A stretch of 64,000 nt of DNA from Powellomyces hirtus (lineage: Eukaryota; Chytridiomycota; Chytridiomycetes; Spizellomycetales; Powellomycetaceae): NCBI GenBank assembly GCA_025526995.1, contig JAHLKG010000016.1, forward strand, positions 372,001 to 436,000. The letters run 5' to 3'. The notes beneath the pieces were generated by a model. The model did no database searches. It saw only the letters and a list, made by a program, of their open reading frames with translations, and was not told the origin of the DNA. Made by a program: the position numbers and the translations under genes. Positions 9,433-18,895 of this stretch are shown piece after piece; the first letter of the stretch is position 1, and each line of letters starts with the position of its first letter.

Positions 9433-11829
9433 ATGACCGACCACCGTTCCTCCCCCGCACCCACTCCACACACCCTCGCCATCTCTCTCATCAAAACCTA
9501 CCTCTCTGACCTCAACCTCATCCGGACCTACAAGACCTTCAAAGCCGAGCTCGCCGCGGCCCAGGCTGTGGATGTGGACGAGATCGAGTTTCTGAAACGA
9601 AGAGACGTGGAGTTCTGGTGTGGCGCTGCTGCGGCACAGAGTAGGAGTAAGCGGCGGGCGACTCCGCTGTTGGAACGCGTAGTGGAGGGGTTGAGGAGTG
9701 CGCAGGCGGTGGAGAGTGGGAAAAGAACGAGGAAAGAAGTGAATGGCAATTCACCTGCGAACCAGCAGGAGAGCAACATTACCTCACAAACAACCTCGTC
9801 TGATCGAATTGGGTCTTGCATCTCCATCCTCGACGCGCCAGATATGCCCGCCATGACCTCTATTGCATCCACATCGCGCCGCCGGGCCGAAGTGCAGACC
9901 AATTTCACATCCGCACCTCGCGACCCAAGACAGAGTAGAAGCACAACAGTATCTGAACCCGCACCTTCAGGCTCAGACAATATGGGGAGTCGCGCGTCCA
10001 GCACGGAGGTACTGGATGCGTATGTTGCTGCTGCTGCGGGTGTGGATGCAGGGAGTGTTTGTGTTGCACCACCACCTCGGCGGGCAGGCAGACCTGAAAT
10101 CTCAAGCTCGGCCAAAGCCCCGGTGACTCAGGATAACAAGCAGAGCAGGAACAGATTGGAAGCTACTCGAATGGGAACTCGCACATCGGTCACGGATGCA
10201 TTGGATACGATAGACGCAAGTGTCCCAGCTGCTGCTGCCACCGCATCTGGACGTGGACATGAAAACTCTTCCAAACCCTCTTCGACTTCTCTCGCAGCAT
10301 CCCCAACCAGCTCTCCCGTTCCCGCCACCTCCACCCGCACAAAACGAGCCGGTTCCAAACAACAGCAACAACCAGCTGAAGACCTTCCTCGCCGCCGTAC
10401 CACCACCACTCACCAAGCAGCGGCGGCGTCAGGCAAGTTGTTCGATACCGCTGCGGCTCCTGTAAAGGCGGCGGCGGACAAGGTATTGACATCCGAGGAA
10501 GCACCACCAACCCTTACCTCTGCCCGCCGCGCGTCCCGCCTCATGGCTCCCCTATCGGCCAAACATCCATCGAGCATAGTGACTCCACCCCCGGCAACTA
10601 CGACCACCCCTAAACAACCCCCACAACAAAACCACAACGACATCCAAATCACCGACACCTTCTCCGACCTCGACTCTGACGACAACACGGACTTCACCCC
10701 AACCACCTCCCTCAAACACCCCCCATCCCTCCCTACCACATCCCCGACGCCCCTCCCCACCTCCATATCCACCCACCTGCACTCGCTTATCTGGGGCACC
10801 CAGAAACCCACCACCGCCTGGCTCACCGCTCGCCTCGACCTCACCCGACAGCACCCCGACCTCGTCTACGGACTCATCCAAAAAAAGGGCGGACCGTGTG
10901 GGGTGTTGGCGGCGCTGCAGGCTCGAATGATCGTGTGCTTGTTGCGAGATGCGGGAGGGAGGGAGGATTGGACTCAGGACGATTGTGCCAAGGCGCTCGT
11001 GAAAGCCGTTGCGGAGTGTTTGTGGGAGGTCAGACGGGAGAAGGGGGTGGTTGTTGCCATGTAAGTGGTGCGGGAAGCCCCGCGGTGCGTTTCTTTTCTT
11101 TTCCTTTTCTAACAGTCCCGCCCCCGCTTCGCCCACAGCCCCACAACACCAGCCCCAACCACCCCACTCACACTCACAACCCACACTCTCCTCACCTTCC
11201 CTCACCTTCTCACCTTTCTCACGCCCACCCTCCCCACCCTCCCGCTGCTCTCCCTCCTCTATTCGCTGCTCCTAACGCACACGCCGTCTCTCACCCAGTC
11301 CGAAATGGACGTCCCCACCACTCCCTTGATCGCGGCCCACGGGTACTGTACCCAGGAACTCGTGAATCTGGTGCTGGTTGGGAAAGCAGTCTCGAATGTG
11401 TTTGATGGAGTAAAGAATATGGATGAGACCGTGTTCAGGGGCGTGGCGGGACCGTCCCAGATTGGATTTTTGTCCCTATTCGAAAGCTACGGCGTCCTCC
11501 AAGTCGGCACGCATTACAAGAACCCCACGTATCCCGTATGGGTGATCCACTCGGAATCGCACTACACGGTCCTCTTTGCCACCGACCCGGACTTCAAATA
11601 CGACACCGCCACATTCACCAAACGTTCCGCGACATTTGATCTAGTCTACTACGACGGCCTCGCGAACCAGGACTGTGAGATTGTCGTGCGCGTGACGACA
11701 ATGCGGGGCGTGGTGGATGATGATAATGCAACGGGGAAGGGGTCGTTGGTGCCACCGCTGGAACGCTGTATCAGGACAAAATGGAAGGGCGCGGAAGTGA
11801 GGTGGATTGGATGTGATCCCATTCTATAG
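9433..11829 (+). CDS. MINDY-3/4-type (FAM188) K48-ubiquitin deubiquitinase
   Basis: Cysteine protease of the MINDY family, which trims Lys48-linked ubiquitin chains. Exons are 9433-11060 and 11139-11829 (donor GTAAGT, acceptor CACAG), giving 772 aa. The catalytic Cys489 lies in LIQKKGGPCGVLAALQA. After the intron come YCTQELVNL, AVSNVFDG, IGFLSLFESYG and VWVIHSESHYTVLF, with the catalytic His684. The first ~45 residues (ISLIKTYLSDLNLIRTYKTF) look like the short LisH-type helix found at the N-terminus of MINDY-4. Between them lie about 400 low-complexity Ser/Thr/Ala/Pro residues with no fold I can see. An alternative acceptor at 11115 would hit a stop, so 11139 was chosen. Catalytic residues are intact. 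Confidence 0.9.
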
Positions 11830-11984
11830 AGGTCCGGGTAAAGTTGGAAGCAGAGACCGATACACATGGATCCAAAGAGCATTTTTTGGGGAGTTTCTTG
11901 TAACATGTTACATGCATTAAAGAGATGAGGGAGCGGAGAGGGGAATAATAATCTATGTACATTTTCTTCTCACAAGAAGCAGAA

Positions 11985-11996
11985 GGGGGGGGGGGG
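11985..11996 (+). repeat. G12 homopolymer
   Basis: Twelve consecutive G between the MINDY stop and the convergent dioxygenase gene. One of a set of long G/C runs in this window. Confidence 0.9.
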
Positions 11997-12060
11997 CTAC
12001 GCCGAGAATGTCGCGGGTGTGTGCAGTGAGACGTGGCTAATCTTTCTGTCTACTTTCTTT

Positions 12061-13214
12061 TCACTCTGCTAAAACCGGAGGTCTATAAGTGAATTCCGGA
12101 TTCGGGACTTTGCGGTCTACTTGGAACACGGCGGCGAGCATGCCGACATATGTGGGGCGGTGGCGCGCAAACACATGTTGAGAGAATTTGGATTTGCCTT
12201 CCTTTTCAATGACGGCTTGGAGGACCACGAGACCGTCAAAGGCGCAGGAGACCGCTTCTTTGACCAGTGCGGCGGCGTCCCGGAGGATAAAGTCCGGGTT
12301 GAGTGTGCTGGCCCATCTAGGTTGGAAAGGTTGAGGGCGTTGTGTTAAAGAGGCCAAGCTCACATCATTGGTCCGCGGGCGCGGGAGGAACTTACTTTTC
12401 CACAATACCGTCGAAAACCGCCGCCGCATCCGACACCGGCAGCTTCCAGTCCGGGTTCGGCATGTACACCGGATCCTTGCATCGCGTCGCATGGGTATGG
12501 GCTAAATCCCCTGACAACACAATCGCAATCTTATGCGGCAGCCAGGCCAGATACTTGTGCAAATGATATCCATACTGCAGCATATCCGGCACCCGTTCCT
12601 TGGACGTCTGGGATCTCACGACGCTGGTCCCGCCGACGGGGGTCGGGAGGGACAACAGCATGTACTTGGGTGCTCGTTTCAGGAGTGCCACTCGGCGGAG
12701 AAACCATAGGGGTACGATTTCCGAGGGCGCGAGAGGCGCCTCCGTGCCGGTTATTTTGACGCAGGCGACGCCAGAGGAACCGAGGTGGTTGAGAAAGCCC
12801 GTGGCAACCTCGGCGTCGATCTGAATGGCGAGCTCGTAGTCGTTCCACTGCCCGTTACGTTCTGCTGTGCCGGTCGCTGAAGGAGTCAGGTAGATTCCTA
12901 TGACATGACCCCAAGAAATGCCTCGGTCAGCTTCATCACCCACTCCTCATCCACCCCGCCCCTTATTCGCTCAACCTACCCGGCCGTGGACTTTTTGGTG
13001 CCTGGTGTTCCCAAGAGAAACCGGAGCATCAGACCAGCTATACACACAATTCCAACTGTCATGAAGAGTTCACACTTGCCGAGATCCCATGTGGAGTCAA
13101 GAACACTATCAGCTCCGGCTCCCACGCCGCGACCACTTCTCCGACCGCTTTGCAACCCTCGTGGAGTTCCAACACACCGTCAGGGCAGCCTTCCCGCGTT
13201 GGGTCGAGAATCAT
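12061..13214 (-). CDS. LigB-superfamily class III extradiol dioxygenase-like protein
   Basis: Non-haem iron aromatic-ring dioxygenase fold (catalytic LigB-like domain). Exons on the minus strand are 13076-13214, 12396-12897 and 12061-12316; phases agree. Exon 1 holds MILDPTREG, LELHEGCKAVGEV and PELIVFLTPHGIS, where the His of TPHG is a usual metal ligand. Exon 2 holds SGVACVKITGTEAPLAPSE, VPLWFL and VLSGDLAHTHA, with the conserved GDLAH histidine. Exon 3 holds WASTLNPDFILRDAAALV and KFSQHVFARHRPTYVGML. The N-terminal strand that usually carries an extra metal-binding HG motif is missing from this model. A CAG just before the ATG at 13214 could be an acceptor, with an upstream exon (for example MCHIAAL near 13320), but the phase did not fit. 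Family confident; substrate unknown. Confidence 0.75.
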
Positions 13215-13766
13215 GGGCTGATTAAAATGAAAAGAAACGATAAGCACGAGACCTCCTCATCGTCATTTCAATTTCGTGATCCCTCCGTTTAGATTTGCTA
13301 TCATACCGAGTGCGGCAATATGGCACATCCAAGGATAGGCATTGTAAGAGGGGGGGATGCCGGGGTATGTAGAGGGTTGTTCTACGAGATGGTACGTTGT
13401 CCTTGTGGCTTTCGTGGGGGGTCTTTTACGTGGAAAGGGGGAATTTGAACTTGCGATTTGAAGCATATTCTTACCAAGAAGTCGGTAAGGCGCAAAAGTC
13501 AATTTACCCAAAACGGATAGATGCTTCATCATCTCTTAAGAAAGAACATCAAGAAACCTCTCACTTGGCAAAAGGAACCCCCAGAATGAGAAACTGACAT
13601 GGAAATCCTGCGTGAAAGATATTGGGTCAAGATATCCAAGCGCAAGCACATATCTCAGGGCTATATTGCTTTCTTGCATTCATTGGGAGCCCCTCTATCT
13701 AGTGTAGAGACGGTCTCGAAAAACCCCCTAACGCCCTAGCACAACGTCATCCCTATTCAATTTATC
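13215..13766. other. Intergenic, possible unresolved 5' exon of the dioxygenase
   Basis: Contains a short minus-strand ORF around 13263-13532 that may include a first dioxygenase exon. From 13600 to 13740 nothing coding is visible. Confidence 0.35.
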
Positions 13767-14076
13767 TCACTTCCGCTTCTGTGCAGAGTCCAGCTCGCGC
13801 AGTCTGCGGATCTCTTCCATAGCGTTCTCGTACTCAGAGACCAAGATGGGGGGTATTCGCGACGTGTCTTTCAGCAGGAGCCAGCGCGCAATCGGGTGGT
13901 CGAGGTCAACGGCCGGGATGAGCACATAGTGGCCTGCGACATTCGGTGCTTACCATTATTGTTGGTTATTTGTGGGGGTTGGATGGAGGAACGAAAAGAA
14001 ACGTTTTGCCAACACGTTCGCTGAGTACAATAGTTGTGTGTTGGCCAGATGTAGGGCCTTCATAGAGTCCATGCAT
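13767..14076 (-). CDS. Small hypothetical protein, probably two exons
   Basis: The 3' exon (about 13767-13936) is convincing by pattern: HYVLIPAVDLDHPIARWLL, IPPILVSEYENAMEEIRRL, ending in a basic tail and TGA at 13769-13767. It is preceded by acceptor GTCGCAG. The first exon is uncertain. An ATG at 14076 opens MHGLYEGPTSGQHTTIVLS, and a donor GTGTTG in that exon would keep frame (intron about 80 nt, total about 75 aa). I do not recognise the family. Divergent from ATG14, 139 bp apart. Confidence 0.35.
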
Positions 14077-14215
14077 TAAAAGTCAGCACTACTAATAGCA
14101 CTATTACCTACCATAGCTCATAGCCCATTAGCTATCGATCGATACATTAGACGGACGAAAGGAACAGATTCTGTGGACAGCTCGTTTATCTGTGCCGATC
14201 CCACAAAGGCCACAC

Positions 14216-15981
14216 ATGGAGTGCTACTCCTGTTCCTCAACCCACAAACCATTCTGGTGCACCCGCTGTCTGTCAAAGAGGTGGGTGCCTGCCACACCCC
14301 ACAACAAAGAAAGACAACTCCCAATCAGGGCTCCAAAAGCCAGACTCTCATCTCATGATTGATTGGGATGCTTCTATATCAGACTGTACACATATGTCGC
14401 AACGCAAACCGCATTAGCAAAGGAGCGCGAAACCCTAGCACAACGCATTGCTTCCTTTCATGGTAGAACGCGGCCACCGTCAGGGATATCGCCAGCCGAA
14501 GAAGCATTCTCGACCCAAAAGCGGATTGCAGCACTCCAGGCGGATATTGATTATTCACGGGAGCAGATCCGGCAACGTATGTGTTGAGGCTGAGTGTTAG
14601 AGTTGCTGAGAAGAGTGCGGCAAAAGATTTGACGTACCGTTATCATGTAGGCAAACTGGAAGCCCAGGACCTCCGCAGAACACTACAAGACCGCCGCACC
14701 CGTCTGTCGGACGCATTTACAACCCTCCGCCTCGGCCGTACGCGTTTGCTCGACCTCATGCACAAAGATATCGAGGAAACCCACAAACAATACACGCAGT
14801 CTGCGGACGTGCTTATGCAGTCACGCCGCTTGCTCGTCCGAGAACTGCTTTCCATCTTCAAGCTCCGGAAAGTCCAGCGCCGGTTCCCGAAATCCGTGTC
14901 AAACACCACCATCGTATCATCCTTCTCCCCGTCTTCTTCTTCCACGACGCGTCCCCAATCGGCCATCGCGGCGACAGCGCCGGGGATTATCGAGTATAGG
15001 ATTGTCAATGTACCCCTTCCGATCTTTTCCTACACCATGAGTGAGTGAGAGTGAGTTATCGTTCGCACAACGGACAATGCTGTCACAAAACATGTTGTTG
15101 ACGCAACCTTGCTGACGAAAGGTGTACCACGCGAACGATTCAATGCTGCGATCGGACACACGATCCACATGTGCGTGCTCCTGTTCCAGTACCTCCATGT
15201 CAACCTGCCCTACGTCACCGTCAACAAAGGCGAGAACTCTTATGCGCAAGCGCAGCATGTGGTCGCCGATGAAGCAAGGTATGACCGCCCCCTATAGATT
15301 GACCGCGAGAAATCCCTCACATATCTATCGTCATACTGTCGCAGCCGAATGCCATTGTATCTGACAGACAACAACGCAGAATCGTTTATTGTTGGATTGT
15401 CAATGCTCAACTACAACATTGCCTTCTTGTGCCACACGCAAGGCGTACATATCCCGATATATGAGGTGCCCAACACCCTGGAAAATCTAGTCCTCTGTTG
15501 CCAGGCTTCAAACCTGGGCCGGTGAGTTTATGCGGCATGCTCCTGGAGCGTATTCGGCTCCCGCCGAATCAGGTCTTGAACTTACTCTTTCGGGTGCAGT
15601 GAATGGTCTCGACGACGACCACCGCCACCACCATTACAGCCAGCACCAACAAATCAGCCAGATACCGTCCCACCTCCTCCACAACTCAACGGGAACGACC
15701 CCTTCTTCCTTGAATTCAACAAAGTCGTCCAACTCCACGTCGCGCTGCACAAACGGAGATGGGCCGCCAGCGCCCTTGCGCGGCTGCGCGCTGGGAAACA
15801 GCAACAGCAAGAGCAGCAACAGCCATCAGCGGCCACAATATCAACAACAGCCACTGACATTGATGTCCGCAACACGAAATTGCTCCAACAGATCTTGGAC
15901 GAGAATTCGGAAGATGAGGCAGAGTCCTCGGAATGGCATTTGGTGGATGAGATCGTGGGACCAAAGACGCAGTACCCGTAA
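14216..15981 (+). CDS. ATG14/Barkor-type subunit of the autophagy PI3-kinase complex
   Basis: Targets the Vps34-Vps15-Beclin complex to sites of autophagosome formation. Six exons: 14216-14280, 14383-14576, 14651-15040, 15122-15278, 15345-15521 and 15600-15981. All phases agree (454 aa). The N-terminus has the ATG14-type cysteine pairs C3/C6 and C15/C18 in MECYSCSSTHKPFWCTRCL. A coiled coil follows (ALAKERETLAQRIAS, LQADIDYSREQIRQR, then KLEAQDLRRTLQDRRTRL). The C-terminal half is the ATG14/UVRAG domain: RIVNVPLPIFSYTM, IHMCVLLFQYLHVNLPYVT, MPLYLTDNN, LSMLNYNIAFLCHTQGV. The last exon adds a Gln-rich linker and an acidic tail (ILDENSEDEAESSEWHLVDE). The N-terminal zinc-ribbon-like cysteines favour ATG14 over UVRAG/Vps38, though the two are related. 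No C-terminal BATS region is obvious. Confidence 0.82.
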
Positions 15982-16269
15982 TGTATAGCCGTGTTGGTTG
16001 TTTCGTTTTTTGCTTTGTAACATAACATTTTTGTACACATGTATATATTGGTGTGTCATCTCGTCAAGAGATTTTTCGAGATCGAAGGAGCTGTCCAGAC
16101 CGTTGATCCCTCAGCAGATGTTTCAAGTTGTTCAGTTGAAGATCATTTCTCAATCGCAATTTTCTCAATTGTTTGTCTTCAGATTGAATAGAAATTCCGT
16201 ACGGTATATAAGTGTATAATGTAATTGCCTTTCCTAAAACAAGGTGTCCCTCTTCATCTGTATATTCTT

Positions 16270-16990
16270 TTACGAATAATCAATACTCCTCTGTCCCGCA
16301 AAGTTTCCCTCATAGAATCCGGCCAAGAATTCCGAATTCCCCTTGCCGCGCCCATTATCGTCTTCAAACGGGCGGACTTTGCGTTCGGGCTGGGCGTATG
16401 TGTTGTTGGGGAAGAAGCGTTGCACGTGGTCGTCCTGTTTCCATTGCTCGAGGGTTTCGATCAGCTCGTTGCGCCCTTTGAAGATGAGAATGTCGACGAC
16501 TTGCTTGTTTTCAACGTGCGAGTGTTTGTCGAATTCTTCGCGCATGCGTTGGCGCATCTGGAGGTCCCGGAGTGAGGGGGGATTAGTGAGAGAAGGCAAT
16601 CGTCCCGCTTTCTGGTGACCAATATGCGACTTGAGGGTGGTTCTCCTCAAAAGCCGGCCCGCAACAATTTGGTGCAAGAGACCCTCCCAGCATCACAAAA
16701 TACAGCAACTCCAAAAGCCCGTCACAATTTTCATCCCTTCAAATTCCTGAAGCATCTATTTCCATTCATTCATACTCTCATCCCCATTCTTCAAATCCCC
16801 CCCTGCTCGTCCTAGTCCACAACAATAGCGGATTCCGTTTTTGCAGTACCTTCCAAACGGGGTACGGCATGCGGTACATTTCCAGAATTTCGGGGGCAGC
16901 GCGCATGCAGTCCCGATACAGTTGCAGAACCCGCTTCCGCTGCTCTTGCGAGTCCCGTGAAATCGTCGTGGTTACAATCCTGGACAGCAT
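16270..16990 (-). CDS. Complex I subunit NDUFA6 (LYRM6/B14)
   Basis: LYR-family accessory subunit of mitochondrial NADH:ubiquinone oxidoreductase, matrix arm. Exons are 16850-16990 and 16270-16557 (142 aa), both phase 0. Exon 1 has the LYR signature in RVLQLYRDCMRAAPEIL after TTTISRDSQEQRKR. Exon 2 reads MRQRMREEFDKHSHVENKQV, VVDILIFKGRNELIETL and EQWKQDDHVQRFF, matching the NDUFA6 core that binds acyl-carrier protein. A C-terminal tail (FLAGFYEGNFAGQ) follows. The acceptor was chosen by a CTAAT branch-like motif ~25 nt upstream of CCTCCAG. Divergent from the COG0523 gene. The presence of complex I separates this organism from yeasts that lost it. Confidence 0.88.
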
Positions 16991-17285
16991 GGATGTGGGT
17001 TGGGCTGTTGTGCGAAATCTCTTGAGGTTCTAGGGGGCTTGCCTTTCGCGCAACAGTTTGGTTGAAGTCCTCGAAGTCGCAACGAGGGCTGGCCGCACGT
17101 GACTTGCCGGTGGGTGATGACAGGATGAAGGAATTTCAGACTCTTGCACTATCGATAATCTTGTTACTTTCTGAATTTGACAGCGTCTCCGCACTAATAA
17201 CGATAAAATAGTCACTACCATAGAGACATAGATAGAAAAGCATTCGTTTTATTGTTTATTGTCAAAAGCAAGTCACCCGTAACAC
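16991..17285. promoter_or_regulatory. Shared divergent promoter, NDUFA6 / COG0523 GTPase
   Basis: 295 bp between two start codons. It contains one TTGACAG heptamer at 17177-17183, a motif seen in several other promoters here. Confidence 0.45.
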
Positions 17286-18572
17286 ATGGCCGACGCCGCG
17301 GCCACCTCCACCACGACCCAGCCGATCCCCATCACCGTCTTCACGGGGTTCCTCGGGGCCGGCAAGACCACCATTATCCTGTCCCTTATACAACGCCTTC
17401 CACCAGGATACAATGTCGTTCTTCTCAAAAATGAGTTTGGCGACGTCAAAGTCGACAGCGAATTGGCCCGCGAAAGTAATGTCCAAGTCACCGAAATGCT
17501 GAATGGATGCATGTGTTGTGTGCTGGTCGGGCAGATGAAGAATGCACTGGAGGAGATTCGAGGTGTGTCGTTGATTAGTCTCACAAATGGTGTAGGGCCT
17601 CGTGCTGAGATGGTCTGCTTGCTTGTGTTCTTCTTAACAGACACGCAAAAACCGTCCAGAATCATTATCGAGACCTCCGGGTCAGCGTTCCCCGCCCCGA
17701 TCGCGTGGCAAATCCGGCAACTCTCCTCCTCCTTCTCCCTGGACGCCATCATCACCGTAATCGATTGCGTCAACTTCGAGGGTTACGAAGACACGTCCTA
17801 CACAGCGCGGCTGCAAGCGCAATACACGGACGTGATTCTCCTCAACAAACACTCTCTGGTCACCGAGCGCCAACTCGACGACGTGATTGACCGCGTCAAT
17901 GATTTGAACACCGATACGGTCAAGATTAAAGTGGATGAAGATAAGGGTGTTGCGCCCGATTTGGTATTTGGATTGGACTCGAAGCTGTTTGAGTTGAATG
18001 AAAAGGAAGCAGATGAGAACAAGTGGGCGGCCATGATTGATCCGAAACATATGCAGAATGAGGTCCAGGTCGTTACCATCGAGGCGGGAGTGGCTGGTAA
18101 ACAGAAAACCACCTCGTGTGAAAAGTCGGATTGTCACCATGATCATGAGGATGACTGCAGCGAGGCACACTCCCATTCCGATTCTTCTGTGGACACATCA
18201 CACCACGTCGTCAAATCCGTCACAAAGGAGGACCTCACTGCCCTCTTCGGACCTATCCCCGCCGACACAGTTTACCGCATCAAAGGCTTTGTCCTGCTCG
18301 CTCCATCACCAACGCCCCCCGAACACACACCCATCCACTCGGAACCACCCACAACAACATCATCATCAATACCAACAGCAGCAGTACCATTAACATCAAC
18401 ACCACATCAACCGCAGTTATATATAGTCAATTGGGCGTTTGGACGCATGGAACTGACGCCTGTGCGACGAACAGATGGCGGCCATAGAGATGTGGGTGTG
18501 CGGCTGACTGTGATGGGACAGTTTGGGATGAAGGTCTATGTGGAGAAGATAAAGAAAGCGTTGTTAGGTTAG
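17286..18572 (+). CDS. COG0523/CobW-family zinc-chaperone GTPase (ZNG1-like)
   Basis: G3E-family P-loop GTPase that hands metal, usually zinc, to client proteins. Exons are 17286-17562 and 17641-18572 (402 aa; the intron, donor GTGTGT, can be read through in frame but would insert a foreign stretch). The P-loop GFLGAGKTT is at residues 21-29. The diagnostic metal site GCMCC has C75, C77 and C78. RIIIETSG is the Walker B/switch region, and the base-recognition loop lies in VILLNKHSLV. Between the GTPase and C-terminal domains sits a histidine- and acid-rich stretch (HHDHEDDCSEAHSHSDS), a common metal-holding insert in this family. The CobW C-terminal domain follows (DTVYRIKGFVLL, YIVNWAFGRMEL). 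Metal is inferred from family and His content. Confidence 0.9.
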   Translation: MADAAATSTTTQPIPITVFTGFLGAGKTTIILSLIQRLPPGYNVVLLKNEFGDVKVDSELARESNVQVTEMLNGCMCCVLVGQMKNALEEIRGVSLISLTNGVGPRAEMVCLLVFFLTDTQKPSRIIIETSGSAFPAPIAWQIRQLSSSFSLDAIITVIDCVNFEGYEDTSYTARLQAQYTDVILLNKHSLVTERQLDDVIDRVNDLNTDTVKIKVDEDKGVAPDLVFGLDSKLFELNEKEADENKWAAMIDPKHMQNEVQVVTIEAGVAGKQKTTSCEKSDCHHDHEDDCSEAHSHSDSSVDTSHHVVKSVTKEDLTALFGPIPADTVYRIKGFVLLAPSPTPPEHTPIHSEPPTTTSSSIPTAAVPLTSTPHQPQLYIVNWAFGRMELTPVRRTDGGHRDVGVRLTVMGQFGMKVYVEKIKKALLG

Positions 18573-18895
18573 AGTAGGTAGAGTTATTTATGATGTAGAT
18601 AGATGTCAACATGCTCCACATAAATTTAACTCATCCCTGCAAGTGCGGACTCGAAAAGTTTCTGTGGTGGGTACCCTTTTGTGGGTGTGTTGTTTGTGTG
18701 TGCGACTAGAATACTGTCAGTCCTTCCTAGTTAGGTCACGTGTGGGGTGTGAGGTCCTTTGCTCTTTCGCTCGCTTCTCCACAACTGACTATTTATTTGA
18801 AGGTTTGCCTTGCTTTCCCCCCTACCTTTCCCACCCGGAACATCTTCCTTACTGACAAATAGAAAGAAGAAAGAAAAGAAAGAGAGTGATAGTAC
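18573..18895. other. Intergenic: COG0523 3' flank and NFX1 promoter
   Basis: GT-rich sequence, then a purine-rich run (AGAAAGAAGAAAGAAAAG) just before the NFX1 ATG. No gene seen. Confidence 0.4.

Noticed and set aside
13937..13956. A 20-nt intron in the small minus-strand gene
   Set aside because: Far below known fungal intron sizes. A donor further upstream (about 80 nt intron) keeps frame, so the tiny intron is not needed.
14577..14602. A 26-nt intron in ATG14 (GTATGT..TTAGAG)
   Set aside because: A normal 74-nt intron (14577-14650) uses the same donor with acceptor ATGTAG, keeps frame and joins the coiled coil cleanly.
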